The position numbers and the translations under genes are program-made. From Desulforhopalus sp. (GTDB lineage: Bacteria > Desulfobacterota > Desulfobulbia > Desulfobulbales > Desulfocapsaceae): a stretch of DNA of 64,000 nucleotides. Each line of letters opens with the position of its first letter. Position 1 is the first letter of the stretch. The notes under the pieces are model-generated. The model ran no database searches and was not told the DNA's origin. It saw nothing but the letters and a program-made list of their open reading frames with translations. Below are positions 16,023-24,305 of the stretch, piece by piece. The stretch covers positions 1,240,001-1,304,000 of the forward strand of contig JAOTRX010000002.1 of the NCBI GenBank assembly GCA_030247675.1, in the 5' to 3' direction.

Positions 16023-16289
16023 ATGAAGCTTTTTATTGGTAGCCTGCCTTATAATATCACTGAACCTGAGCTCTCCGAACTTTGTGGTCAATATGGCAGT
16101 GTTGTCAGTGCCAAGTTAGTTATTGATCAATTTTCCGGTCAATCCAAGGGATTTGGTTTTATCGAGATGGCAACCCGATCAGAGGGGCACAAGGTAATGG
16201 AAGGGCTTAACGGTAAAGAGTATAAACATCGTACGCTGGTCTGCAACGAGGCAAAACCCCCAGTTAAAAAAGGCGCCAGGCGGAGATAA
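16023..16289 (+). CDS. RRM RNA-binding protein
   Basis: An 88-residue single RNA recognition motif. RNP2 is LFIGSLPYN (3-11) and RNP1 is SKGFGFIEM (about 41-49). The tail is lysine/arginine-rich. Such stand-alone RRM proteins in bacteria are often cold-induced RNA chaperones. AAGGAA precedes the start. Upstream lies a roughly 180-base leader with a 7-bp stem (15891-15897 with 15908-15914). A cold shock protein gene follows on the same strand. Confidence 0.92.
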   Translation: MKLFIGSLPYNITEPELSELCGQYGSVVSAKLVIDQFSGQSKGFGFIEMATRSEGHKVMEGLNGKEYKHRTLVCNEAKPPVKKGARRR

Positions 16290-16469
16290 ACCAGCTTGTA
16301 ATACTGAACGCTGACCCAATCCTGAGATAATTCTGAGATGTTCTTAAATTGTTACTAACGAGGTGGAATCTTACGAATAAGGGCGGAAAGGCGTCGGGTG
16401 GCGATGCAGTCGAGAGACACTCGAAATACAATTACTGAATGTATCGATGCGATCCATTCAGTTTTTTCA

Positions 16470-16528
16470 CAATGGTTCCTTGTCGGAACCAATTTCAAAA
16501 CTGTGCGACCCAGTCGCATAATGCACAA
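16470..16528 (+). promoter_or_regulatory. Structured 5' leader of cold shock gene
   Basis: Two compact hairpins lie before the csp gene. GGTTCC-TTGTC-GGAACC (16470-16486) and TGCGAC-CCA-GTCGCA, further enclosed by GTGC/GCAC, end just before the AAGGAG ribosome site. Long structured leaders that change with temperature are known for cspA-type genes; the thermosensor role here is inference. Confidence 0.5.
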
Positions 16529-16540
16529 GGAGTAGTTACA

Positions 16541-16741
16541 ATGGCTGAAGGAACAGTAAAGTGGTTTAATGATTCAAAAGGTTTTGGTTTTATTGAGCAA
16601 GATGGTGGCAAGGATGTATTTGTTCATCACACTGCCATCAAGGCAGAGGGCTTCAAATCTCTCCAAGAGGGAGAGCGGGTAACTTTCGACGTTGTCGAGG
16701 GTGCCAAGGGTCCTGCTGCGGCCAATGTCGTTAAACGCTAA
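16541..16741 (+). CDS. Cold shock protein (CspA family)
   Basis: A 66-residue OB-fold single-strand nucleic acid binder. The family core is intact: [17 protein letters not shown] with both RNP motifs ([14 protein letters not shown]) and the closing [15 protein letters not shown]. It melts RNA structures, classically on cold shock. The start at 16541 is preceded by AAGGAG; the upstream ATG would add 34 unrelated residues. It is followed by a 10-bp inverted repeat. Confidence 0.96.
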   Translation: MAEGTVKWFNDSKGFGFIEQDGGKDVFVHHTAIKAEGFKSLQEGERVTFDVVEGAKGPAAANVVKR

Positions 16742-16761
16742 TACTATATTGCGTTAAAATA

Positions 16762-16799
16762 TTCTCATCCCCGCCGGACCTTCTGCGCAGGGATGAGAA
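16762..16799 (+). terminator. Hairpin downstream of csp
   Basis: TTCTCATCCC (16762-16771) and GGGATGAGAA (16790-16799) form a perfect 10-bp stem with an 18-base loop, 20 bases after the csp stop. No T-run follows, so it is more likely an mRNA 3'-end stabiliser or weak terminator. Confidence 0.5.
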
Positions 16800-17225
16800 A
16801 TCGACAGGCCTGATTAAACGGATTGTTGCGAAGGCGAGTATTTACCTTTGGGTCCCCCGTGATCGAATTCGGGGGAAATAGCTGTGAGGAGCGATCCGTT
16901 TCAAAGTGACCGAGATGCATGACGGTCAACATCCGTAGTCCTTACATCGCACGAACAAACCTTCCTTTGAGCAGACAAGCTGCCCTCTCAGATTTATTCG
17001 GTTGTGCCGTTTTTTGTCCTTCTGGCAAAATCTTCCGCGGTGCCAGTCCTCTCCCTTCTGCCGGGTGAAACATTCTTAACTTCGAAGAGTTGTGAGTGGT
17101 ATTGTGTGGCGGAGGTGCATCCGGAATACCGCCTATCAGTGAGATGCCGGGACGAGGCGACTGCCAGGTCCCGGAATTTGTGTTTTTACACGTTGTCCCA
17201 TGACGCGGTAAGGGATACAGGTGCC
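16800..17225. other. Intergenic region with diverged repeat and small hairpin
   Basis: Gene-free gap between csp and the convergent acyl-CoA ligase gene. It contains a CCCCCG/CGGGGG hairpin near 16855-16876 and repeat copy 8 (16943-16998). The short frames here have no ribosome site or recognisable product. Confidence 0.5.
16943..16998 (+). repeat. Palindromic repeat element, copy 8 (diverged)
   Basis: Recognisable by TTTGAGCAGACAAGCTGC and CTCAGATTTAT, but the left end (ACGAACAAACCTTCC) has decayed. The right arm of the hairpin (CTGCCCTC) no longer pairs fully. Confidence 0.6.
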
Positions 17226-18881
17226 TTATGCAGGGAGGTCGTTTAAAGTGAAATCGCGGCGGAGTTGCTTCTTGTTGATCTTGCCGACGCTTGTTTTGGC
17301 GATCTGTTCGACGATCAGCACCTTCTCCGGCATCCCGTATTTCGGGAGGCTGCCGTTGTCAACCTGGGCTTTGATGACCGCGAGAATGTCTTCTGCGCTC
17401 AAAGCCTTGCTCAGACCGGGTTTGGGGACAACCAGGGCAACCGGCCTTTCGCCCCATTTTGGGTCCTGAACACCGATGACCGCAACCTCGCTGACTCCCG
17501 GATGCTGGCTGATGATGTCTTCCAGCTCAAGAGAGGAGATCCACTCTCCGCCGGTCTTGATAACATCTTTCAGCCGGTCGGTTATCTGCAAATAGCCTTT
17601 GGTGTCGATGTAGCCGATGTCACCGGTATGCAGCCAGCCGCCTTCCCAGAGTTCCTTGCTCTTTTCTTCATCTTTAAAATAGCCTTGGGTGAGCCACGGA
17701 GTCCGGACAACTACTTCGCCGGTGGTTTTACCGTCGTGGGGCACTGCTTTGCCATTGGGATCAAAAAGTTCAAGCTGGACATGGCTGATCGGCAATCCAG
17801 TACGGCAACGCATGGTGATCTGCTGGTTCTCGTCGCCTTCGAGCATGTCCGGTTTGAGGAGGGCCAGGGTGAGGATTGGGCAGGTTTCCGACATGCCGTA
17901 GCCGGTAAAGACATTGATGCCGTGGCCCAGAGCTTGTTTGCACATTCCCTTGGAAAGGGCGGAGCCGCCGATAACCACCTTCCAGTTCGACAGGTCGCAA
18001 CCCGCCACAGCCGGAGTTGACAGCAGCATGTGCAGGATGGTTGGAACGCAGTGGGAGAATGTCACCTTATGGGTGGAGATCAGTTTCAACAGGGTGGCAG
18101 GTTCGTAACGGCCCGGATATACTTGTTTGCAGCCGAGCATGGTTGACAGATACGGCATGCCCCAGGCATGGACATGGAACATCGGGGTGATCGGCATATA
18201 CACATCCGAAGAGCAGATGCGGGCTTGGGTGTCATAGGCGCAAAGAGCCGAGAGAACGCCATGGGTATGGAGCACCAGCTGGCGGTGGGTAAAATAAACG
18301 CCCTTAGGCAGGCCGGTGGTGCCGGTGGTGTAAAAGGTTGTGGCGACACTGTTCTCGTCAAAGTCGGGGAAGGCGTATTCCTCCGGTTGGTCCCGCAGCA
18401 TGGCCTCGTACTCGGCGTCCTGGCCGCTTAAGGGGTCATTGTTGTCGGTGAGGAGGACTACTTTTTTCACCGTCGTCAGGTTGTCCTTGATGGCCGCAAG
18501 CATCGGCAGGAATTCAGAGTTGATGAGCAGCACGTCATCTTCGGCGTGATTGATTGTGTACAGCAACTGTTCGCTGGACAGCCGGACGTTGACCGTATGG
18601 AGAATGGCTCCGAGCATCGGCACGGCAAAATAGCATTCAAGATACCGATTTGAATCCCAATCCATAACCGCAACCGTGTCGCCGGCCTGTACTCCGAGCT
18701 TGGTAAGAGCATGGGCAAGCTGGCAGATCCGTTTACCAAATTGTTTGTAGGTGTATTCCCGCTGGTCCCGGTAGATAATCTTTTGCTCGGGTGCGTATAT
18801 CAGTGGGGTGGTGAGCAAGGTCTTGATGAGCAGTGGGTACGAATACGCATCTGGTGCGGATGGAAGGATCTTGGTGTTCAT
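17226..18881 (-). CDS. Fatty acid-CoA ligase (AMP-forming, AlkK-like)
   Basis: A 551-residue adenylate-forming enzyme that activates a fatty acid to acyl-AMP and then acyl-CoA. Visible motifs are TTGTTGLPKGV (AMP P-loop), GYGMSETCP, TGDIGYID and DRLKDVIKTGGEWI, with the catalytic lysine near the end in KTSVGKINKKQL. The overall pattern fits medium/long-chain ligases of the AlkK group. The start at 18881 has AAGGAG upstream; an earlier Met adds 32 residues without support. It is monocistronic. Confidence 0.92.
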   Translation of the reverse strand: MNTKILPSAPDAYSYPLLIKTLLTTPLIYAPEQKIIYRDQREYTYKQFGKRICQLAHALTKLGVQAGDTVAVMDWDSNRYLECYFAVPMLGAILHTVNVRLSSEQLLYTINHAEDDVLLINSEFLPMLAAIKDNLTTVKKVVLLTDNNDPLSGQDAEYEAMLRDQPEEYAFPDFDENSVATTFYTTGTTGLPKGVYFTHRQLVLHTHGVLSALCAYDTQARICSSDVYMPITPMFHVHAWGMPYLSTMLGCKQVYPGRYEPATLLKLISTHKVTFSHCVPTILHMLLSTPAVAGCDLSNWKVVIGGSALSKGMCKQALGHGINVFTGYGMSETCPILTLALLKPDMLEGDENQQITMRCRTGLPISHVQLELFDPNGKAVPHDGKTTGEVVVRTPWLTQGYFKDEEKSKELWEGGWLHTGDIGYIDTKGYLQITDRLKDVIKTGGEWISSLELEDIISQHPGVSEVAVIGVQDPKWGERPVALVVPKPGLSKALSAEDILAVIKAQVDNGSLPKYGMPEKVLIVEQIAKTSVGKINKKQLRRDFTLNDLPA

Positions 18882-19192
18882 GACATGCTCCTTGGGTTGA
18901 GAAAATTGTAGGGGGCGGGCAACAGGTAACTCTTGGTTTCTCCGGCGTTCCTCGGTTTGCTTGATAAACAACGACAAGGGCCGAATACTATACTGTAGAG
19001 CAAAAATGGGGCCAAATCGCGCAGATGGAAGAGATGGTGCGATGTCGGCAGGTTGGCGGTATACGTTAGGTGAGGCGGCGGGGGTGGGTGGGGCGAAAAT
19101 GACTCGAAAAGGATTGGGTTGTTTGTCCTATTGTCCTGGTATTACGATACAAATGAGGAGAATCTTGAAAAATACTCAAGATGGGTAAAATA
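18882..19192. other. Intergenic region
   Basis: About 310 bases between the end of the sigma-54 activator gene and the ligase start, both on the minus strand. It should contain the ligase promoter; no convincing hexamers or RNA are seen. Confidence 0.4.
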
Positions 19193-20989
19193 TTACTCGT
19201 TTGGTTGGTTGAGAAGATTGAGAGAGCGCATTTTCAAGTATAAAGTTTTCCGTTCGATACCAAGGATCTGGGCGACACGGGTGCGATTCCATCGACAGGC
19301 CTGGAGGTGACGGAGGAGAAGCTCCCGCTCAAAGCGTTTGGTCTCTTCGCGAAGCGACAAAGAACCATCACCGCTTGCCGGCGATGGCCGAACTTGGTCA
19401 GATGTTTCGGAACTGCTCTTCCTGCCTGGAAATTCAAGGATATGCATATTGACATAGCGCTGGATGGTGTTTTCAAGTTCCCGAACATTTCCGGGCCAAT
19501 CATGGTTGACCAGCATTTCAATGGCATGGCCATGCAGGAGAGGTGGGCTGCTGTCCTGGGAATACTTTTGTAGAAAATGTTCGACAAGCAAGGGGATGTC
19601 TTCCCGGCGCTTGCGTAAAGGCGGGATGGTGATCGGGATGATGTGGATCCGGTAAAAAAAATCTTCCCGCATCCGCCCGCTTTCCAGTAAAGCCCTGAGA
19701 TTCTGATGGGTTGCGGCGATGATCCGGACGTCTGCCTGGAGGGTCTGCAGGCCACCAAGAGGGGTGTAGCCATTGCTCTCCAATACACGCAAGAGCTTGA
19801 CTTGCATCGCCTCATCCAGCTCACCGAGCTCATCGAGAAAGAGCGTTCCCCGGTCGGCACGATCAAAAAACCCGGGCTTGTCCTTTTCCGCCCCGGTAAA
19901 CGCGCCTTTCCGGTAACCAAAGAACTCGCTTTCCATCAGGCCGGCCGGAATGGCTGCGCAATTGACGGGCACGAAGGCCTGTTTGGCGCGGTCGCTCATC
20001 TCATGGATGGCTTTGGCTACCAATTCCTTACCAGTGCCGGACTCACCGTAGAGAATAACATTGGCATGGGTGGCCGCAGCGCGGAGGATGAGTTCGTACA
20101 CCTTCTGCATTGCCTGGCTCTTGCCGATGATTGCGCCAAACCTGTACCGGTCGCCAATGGTTTCCCGGAGGCGGAGGTTCTCTTTCACCAGATAACTTTC
20201 CCGTTCCTTGAGGGCTTCTTCGGCGGTCTTTCGTTCATGAATATCGATGATGACCGTTTGTTTCTGGGCTATTTGATTTTCTTCCTGGTAAACGGGTGAG
20301 CTGACCGCGTAGTACCAGCGTCCATTGCGGGGATTGCGGAATTCATACTTGACGGTTTGTCCGTCGAAGACCTTGGTATTGTCACACCAGGTGCAAGGGC
20401 TGTCGAGGGCGTAAAGCCGTTTGTAGCAAGGCATCTCCTCGGATTGAAAGGCCTCGGAATCCTTTTGTTTGCGGTTCATGAACAGCAATCGGTGATCGCT
20501 GGAGGAGATATACAGAAAACCTTCAAAGGCCTCAAGAATGCCGCTGAGGCGGGAGGTGCTTTCAAGGAGAAAACGGCGGGTGCTTTTGAGCGAGGTGATA
20601 TCCAGGAGGGAAGCGACGCTCGCCTCCGAGCCGGAGATCATGTTCACCCGTAAAAACACATCCTTAAATGCGCCGCCTTTATCTTTCAGGGTGAATTCAT
20701 ATTCAATGGGGGCCTTGGAGTTTCCTTGCCGACGAGCTACGTGATACCGAAGCATCTTGTCCAGATCTTCGGCCTTGGCGATAAAGGCCGGCCATTGCAT
20801 CTTCCCTTCAATCTCCTCCTTGCTGTACCCGGTGAGGGCGACGAAACGTTCATTGGCCAAGGAGACGGTGGTGTCGTTTTCGATGATGATAGTGGCGGTA
20901 CCGGTATTTTCGAAGACGCTGCGGTACCGCTCGGCGCTTTCTTGCAGGGCGTGCTCAATGTCCTTCAAGTCAAGAGGGGTGTTTGTCAT
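19193..20989 (-). CDS. PAS-domain sigma-54-dependent transcriptional activator
   Basis: A 598-residue enhancer-binding protein. Two PAS-like sensor domains (about 17-135 and 140-255) precede an AAA+ domain with Walker A GESGTGKE (315-322), the sigma-54 contact loop GAFTGA (362-367) and Walker B LFLDELGE (383-390). A Fis-type helix-turn-helix closes the C-terminus (NRTRVAQILGIERKTLYLKM). The second PAS has Cys188, Cys199 and Cys202, which could bind a metal or sense redox state. The gene starts one base after the WbuC-like stop. No -24/-12 promoter is obvious nearby, so its targets are unknown. Confidence 0.92.
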   Translation of the reverse strand: MTNTPLDLKDIEHALQESAERYRSVFENTGTATIIIENDTTVSLANERFVALTGYSKEEIEGKMQWPAFIAKAEDLDKMLRYHVARRQGNSKAPIEYEFTLKDKGGAFKDVFLRVNMISGSEASVASLLDITSLKSTRRFLLESTSRLSGILEAFEGFLYISSSDHRLLFMNRKQKDSEAFQSEEMPCYKRLYALDSPCTWCDNTKVFDGQTVKYEFRNPRNGRWYYAVSSPVYQEENQIAQKQTVIIDIHERKTAEEALKERESYLVKENLRLRETIGDRYRFGAIIGKSQAMQKVYELILRAAATHANVILYGESGTGKELVAKAIHEMSDRAKQAFVPVNCAAIPAGLMESEFFGYRKGAFTGAEKDKPGFFDRADRGTLFLDELGELDEAMQVKLLRVLESNGYTPLGGLQTLQADVRIIAATHQNLRALLESGRMREDFFYRIHIIPITIPPLRKRREDIPLLVEHFLQKYSQDSSPPLLHGHAIEMLVNHDWPGNVRELENTIQRYVNMHILEFPGRKSSSETSDQVRPSPASGDGSLSLREETKRFERELLLRHLQACRWNRTRVAQILGIERKTLYLKMRSLNLLNQPNE

Positions 20990-20990
20990 G

Positions 20991-21539
20991 TTATCTCTTT
21001 GGTCGACCTGGCGGGTTTGGTCTTTCGTCTCCTTCCCGAAGCTTGTAGAGGAAGGCTAGATAGTTGGCTGCCTCCGGGCTCTCTTCAGGAGGTGCCCAGG
21101 TCGCAAAGTCCTTGTCGGTGCTTACTTCATAAGGGCCTGGTTTTACCTCGAAAATAACTGTGTCGATGCTCAGGGCGAGAAAGGTGTGATACACCCCGGG
21201 CTCACAGTCAAATCCAAAATTATCGGTGCCTGCGGCGATCGTCAGTTCCTCTTGTACCTCTCCGGATGGGGTGAAAACAATACATAAAATCGCACCCCGC
21301 AAAACAATGATTGTTTCCGGCTTTGGCGGATACAGGTGACGATGGGGGCGAATATAGCTCTGCGGCTGAATGGCGTTGAGCATCCGGTGCAGGGGAGCCT
21401 CCGGGCCCTTATGCAGGGGGAGTAGAATGCGTTTGCGGGGGCTGAGCCGCGAAGCCTGGACCACCTGGTCGATCAGGGCGGCACTGAGGAGGGTAGTCTG
21501 GCCGGTCGGGGCTTTGAGGGCTTTGGGATGTGTTGCCAT
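20991..21539 (-). CDS. WbuC family cupin-fold protein
   Basis: A 182-residue cupin related to WbuC, seen in IQPQSYIRPHRHLYPPKPET (HxH...E metal ligands) and GVYHTFLAL. WbuC proteins accompany polysaccharide or stress genes; the reaction is unknown. The start at 21539 uses the Met after a CAGGTG site rather than the upstream Met. It lies between NudC (75 bases upstream) and the sigma-54 activator (one base downstream), suggesting a three-gene transcript. Confidence 0.8.
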   Translation of the reverse strand: MATHPKALKAPTGQTTLLSAALIDQVVQASRLSPRKRILLPLHKGPEAPLHRMLNAIQPQSYIRPHRHLYPPKPETIIVLRGAILCIVFTPSGEVQEELTIAAGTDNFGFDCEPGVYHTFLALSIDTVIFEVKPGPYEVSTDKDFATWAPPEESPEAANYLAFLYKLREGDERPNPPGRPKR

Positions 21540-21614
21540 GGTGCACCTGGGAGAGAAAAAGGACAGTCTGTTCAACGAGAGACCCTGCCGGTTGCCGGCC
21601 GGAAAGGTCTCGGT

Positions 21615-22472
21615 TCACTCCCTCATGGAGTTGATACCCTGGTCTTTGAGGAAATTGTCAATGAGCAGGCGGGAAATGGAGATCTTCGAGGGCAGAACCG
21701 GTAAATCGGCCGCTGAGAACCATCCGGCATCCTCAATTTCTTTGTTGTCGACATGGATATCGCCGCTTTTATAGGTAGTGGCAAACCCAATCATCAGCGA
21801 GTGGGGAAAGGGCCAGGGCTGACTAGCGACATAGCGAATATTGTCGACAAAGACACCGACCTCCTCAAATACTTCCCTGTAGACCGCCTCTTCAAGGGTC
21901 TCTCCAGGTTCGACGAAACCGGCCAGGGTGCTGTACATTCCTGCCGAAAAACGCGGCGAACGGGCGAGAAGGATGCGATCGCCACGGATCACCGACATAA
22001 TCACGGCGGGGGAAAGTCTTGGGTAGCTGACAAAAATGCAGTTCGGGCAGTGCCGCGCAAGCTCGGTTTGCTTGTCGACCATGGGCGTACCGCATTTTCC
22101 GCAGAATTGGTGCTCCCGGTGCCAATGGATGATCTGGATTGCCCGGCCAGCGAGACAGAAGATATCCTCATCGAGCTCGCCGAAGAGACTCCGGAGGTCG
22201 CGGAATTCCATGTTCGGCGGGGCGATTGCTTCGTTGTCGAGGGTCGCGACAAAACAGTCGGCACCGGCGTAGCTGCCAAGATACCGGGAAAATACCGGTT
22301 TTAGACCAAATTCTTCCGGCCCCCTGGGAGAGATTGCCGGCGGTCGCCGGTCGGTCAGCTCTACAAGGAGCTTATTTCTGGCGAAGATGAACCAGCAGGC
22401 GGACGCTCCGAGGTGGGGAACGGCACCGGCGATAAAGGCATGTTTCAGGGCGAAAGGGGATAGATTTTTCAT
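21615..22472 (-). CDS. nudC: NADH pyrophosphatase / RNA decapping hydrolase
   Basis: A 285-residue Nudix enzyme that hydrolyses NADH and related dinucleotides, and in E. coli removes NAD caps from RNA. Its zinc ribbon is Cys124, Cys127, Cys142, Cys145. The Nudix box spans 185-207 (GFVEPGETLEEAVYREVFEE), and the NudC signature SQPWPFPHS is at 217-225. The start at 22472 has AGGGG just upstream. It heads the nudC-wbuC-activator group. Confidence 0.93.
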   Translation of the reverse strand: MKNLSPFALKHAFIAGAVPHLGASACWFIFARNKLLVELTDRRPPAISPRGPEEFGLKPVFSRYLGSYAGADCFVATLDNEAIAPPNMEFRDLRSLFGELDEDIFCLAGRAIQIIHWHREHQFCGKCGTPMVDKQTELARHCPNCIFVSYPRLSPAVIMSVIRGDRILLARSPRFSAGMYSTLAGFVEPGETLEEAVYREVFEEVGVFVDNIRYVASQPWPFPHSLMIGFATTYKSGDIHVDNKEIEDAGWFSAADLPVLPSKISISRLLIDNFLKDQGINSMRE

Positions 22473-22723
22473 GAACCCCTGGGGCTGTTGGTGTGGTATG
22501 GAACAGGAATTCCGCATTTTTTATGCCAAGTTGATTACTTGTTGATGTATTGCCATTCCGATGGTAAAAAGTCAAGGAGTGCAGGTGAAAATATCTGTGA
22601 TTTGCCGCAGTTAGTTCCCTGGCTGTTTTTTTGGTGGACAAACTTGTTTGGATTCCCGCGAGTTGCAGGGAAGGAAATGGTCTTGGGAGCTCTGACGAGG
22701 GCTGATTTCTATGGGGGAAGGAC

Positions 22724-23302
22724 GTGAAAATACTGATTGCCGAAGATGAATTTACCACCCGGATGATGGTGCAGGTCTGCCTTGAAAACTGGGGCTACCG
22801 GGTTGAAAGTGTGACTAATGGCAATGATGCTTGGGCCGCACTGCAAAAACCGGATGCACCTCATATCGCCATTCTCGATTGGGAAATGCCCGAGCTTGAT
22901 GGTGTTGAAGTATGCCGGCGGGTGAAGGAAATGGATGTGATCAGTCCCCCGTATATCATCCTGTTAACCTCCCGGGACAGCAAGATTGACATTGTCAGGG
23001 GCTTTGATGCCGGTGCCGACGACTACATGACCAAGCCCTTCAACGACAATGAACTGCGGGCGAGGGTACGAGTCGCCGAGCGATTGGTGCGTACCCAGTC
23101 TTCCCTGGCGGAGTCGGTGGCTGAGCTGAAAGAGGCCCTGAATCAGGTGGAGATGCTTGAGAATGGCGTCGAGATCTGTGGTGATTGCCACAAGATCCTC
23201 AGCCCCTACGATGGGGATTGGCATGGTTTTCGCGATGTTCTGGAAAATGGCGCCGATCCCCGGTTCATTGTCACTACCTGCCCGGCCTGCGCCCAGAAAT
23301 AG
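22724..23302 (+). CDS. Response regulator with C-terminal CxxC pairs
   Basis: A 192-residue protein with a full receiver domain (1-120; acidic pocket Asp8, phosphoacceptor Asp52 in LDWEMPELDG, Lys104). It lacks a DNA-binding or enzymatic output domain. A helical linker (125-147) leads to Cys152/Cys155 (CGDC) and Cys186/Cys189 (CPAC), a likely zinc-binding knuckle. GTG start preceded by GGGGGAAGGA. No partner kinase is adjacent. Possible role in protein-protein signalling or redox-linked output. Confidence 0.88.
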   Translation: MKILIAEDEFTTRMMVQVCLENWGYRVESVTNGNDAWAALQKPDAPHIAILDWEMPELDGVEVCRRVKEMDVISPPYIILLTSRDSKIDIVRGFDAGADDYMTKPFNDNELRARVRVAERLVRTQSSLAESVAELKEALNQVEMLENGVEICGDCHKILSPYDGDWHGFRDVLENGADPRFIVTTCPACAQK

Positions 23303-23311
23303 TGCTTCCAT

Positions 23312-23355
23312 CTGCTGCCTCCCCACCCGGGGAGGCAGCAGACGCGGGGAGGCAG
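23312..23355 (+). terminator. Strong hairpin with an alternative pairing arm
   Basis: CTGCTGCCTCCCC (23312-23324) pairs perfectly over 13 bp with GGGGAGGCAGCAG (23329-23341), loop ACCC. A second copy of the right-arm core (GGGGAGGCAG, 23346-23355) follows, and T6 comes at 23362-23367. It lies between convergent genes and probably terminates the response regulator transcript. Confidence 0.6.
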
Positions 23356-23365
23356 GTGCGGTTTT

Positions 23366-23641
23366 TTACATTCCCACCGCGAACATCGCTTCCAGGTCGT
23401 GTTGGGAATAGGCCTTGAAGGCCAGCATCGTCTCGGTCTTTTTGATCGCTTGAACGGCCTGCATCTTTTTGGTGACGAGGTTGGCCAGCTCATCGTTATT
23501 GGCAACTCGGACTATGGCCACCAGGTCGAAGTTGCCGCTCACCGAGTACACCTCGGAGATACCGGGGATAGCCTGCAGCTGTTCAGCGACTTCATTTATC
23601 TTTGTCCGTTCCACATTCATCAGAATTATCGATGTAACCAT
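23366..23641 (-). CDS. Stand-alone Lrp/AsnC ligand-binding (RAM) domain protein
   Basis: A 91-residue protein corresponding only to the effector-binding half of Lrp/AsnC regulators, with the GISEVYSVSGNFDLVAIVRV core and no helix-turn-helix. Such SraA/RAM-only proteins assemble into rings and bind amino acids. GGAG precedes the ATG. It ends close to a strong hairpin shared with the convergent response regulator. Confidence 0.88.
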   Translation of the reverse strand: MVTSIILMNVERTKINEVAEQLQAIPGISEVYSVSGNFDLVAIVRVANNDELANLVTKKMQAVQAIKKTETMLAFKAYSQHDLEAMFAVGM

Positions 23642-23809
23642 TGGTTCTCCATAATATTTTTTAAAACTATGCGCTATTGCAAGGTGGCCTGACCGTACGG
23701 CAATCCCTTATCCTGGTGGTATGTTTTGGTTGTTTGTATTTTATCGTTGGTAACTATCTGCTATCCCTTTGCCGACGTCTGTCTTGAAAAGTTGTCTTTC
23801 CCGAGAAGA

Positions 23810-24265
23810 TCATCGGGCATAGACCACCAGGCAATGGTCTTCTCCCGCCAGTTCCTCATCAATAATAGCCGAGATAATGTGCCAGTCGCCACCTGCAAGC
23901 CCCGCTCCGAGTTTTGGGTAGCCGATGCGTTTGCCGGCAAAGGTTTTTTTTATGCCAGCGAAAAGTTGGCGAACGGCATCGTAATCAACCAGGACATCGG
24001 CGCCGTGGAAATGAAACTGGCTGTAGCCGTTGACAATAGTGATTTCCCAGTTGTTGCGGGTAACCGTGGCCGAGCTGAAGCTGCCGAGTTTGTTGCGGTC
24101 TCCTTTTGCGGTGACCAGATCGGCGGCGTAGGCCTCGGGGAACTCTTCCTGGATTACCCGGGCTATGCCGCCGCCCATCGTGCAGAAACAGTTGCATCCA
24201 TGGACAATGACGTCAAAATGCCCATCAAGGGCCAGGCTAATAAGGTCTCCTTCTACTGTCTTCAT
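23810..24265 (-). CDS. Macro domain protein (ADP-ribose binding)
   Basis: A 151-residue single macro domain. The ADP-ribose pocket is visible: GDLI near the start, GCNCFCTMGGGIA (distal ribose loop) and GYPKLGAGLAGGDW (phosphate loop). It resembles Poa1p/ALC1-type domains that hydrolyse ADP-ribose-1''-phosphate or remove ADP-ribose from proteins or nucleic acids. The start at 24265 is taken at the GDL context with GAGAGAAA upstream. It begins 40 bases after the UGA-containing FrnE gene and is probably co-transcribed with it. Confidence 0.88.
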   Translation of the reverse strand: MKTVEGDLISLALDGHFDVIVHGCNCFCTMGGGIARVIQEEFPEAYAADLVTAKGDRNKLGSFSSATVTRNNWEITIVNGYSQFHFHGADVLVDYDAVRQLFAGIKKTFAGKRIGYPKLGAGLAGGDWHIISAIIDEELAGEDHCLVVYAR

Positions 24266-24305
24266 AGCGTTTCTCTCTGTTGCGTCGAGGTCTATTTCCT
24301 GAGAA

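Noticed and set aside
17004-17246. An 80-codon plus-strand frame next to the acyl-CoA ligase gene
   Set aside because: No ribosome site; overlaps the end of a well-supported gene on the other strand.
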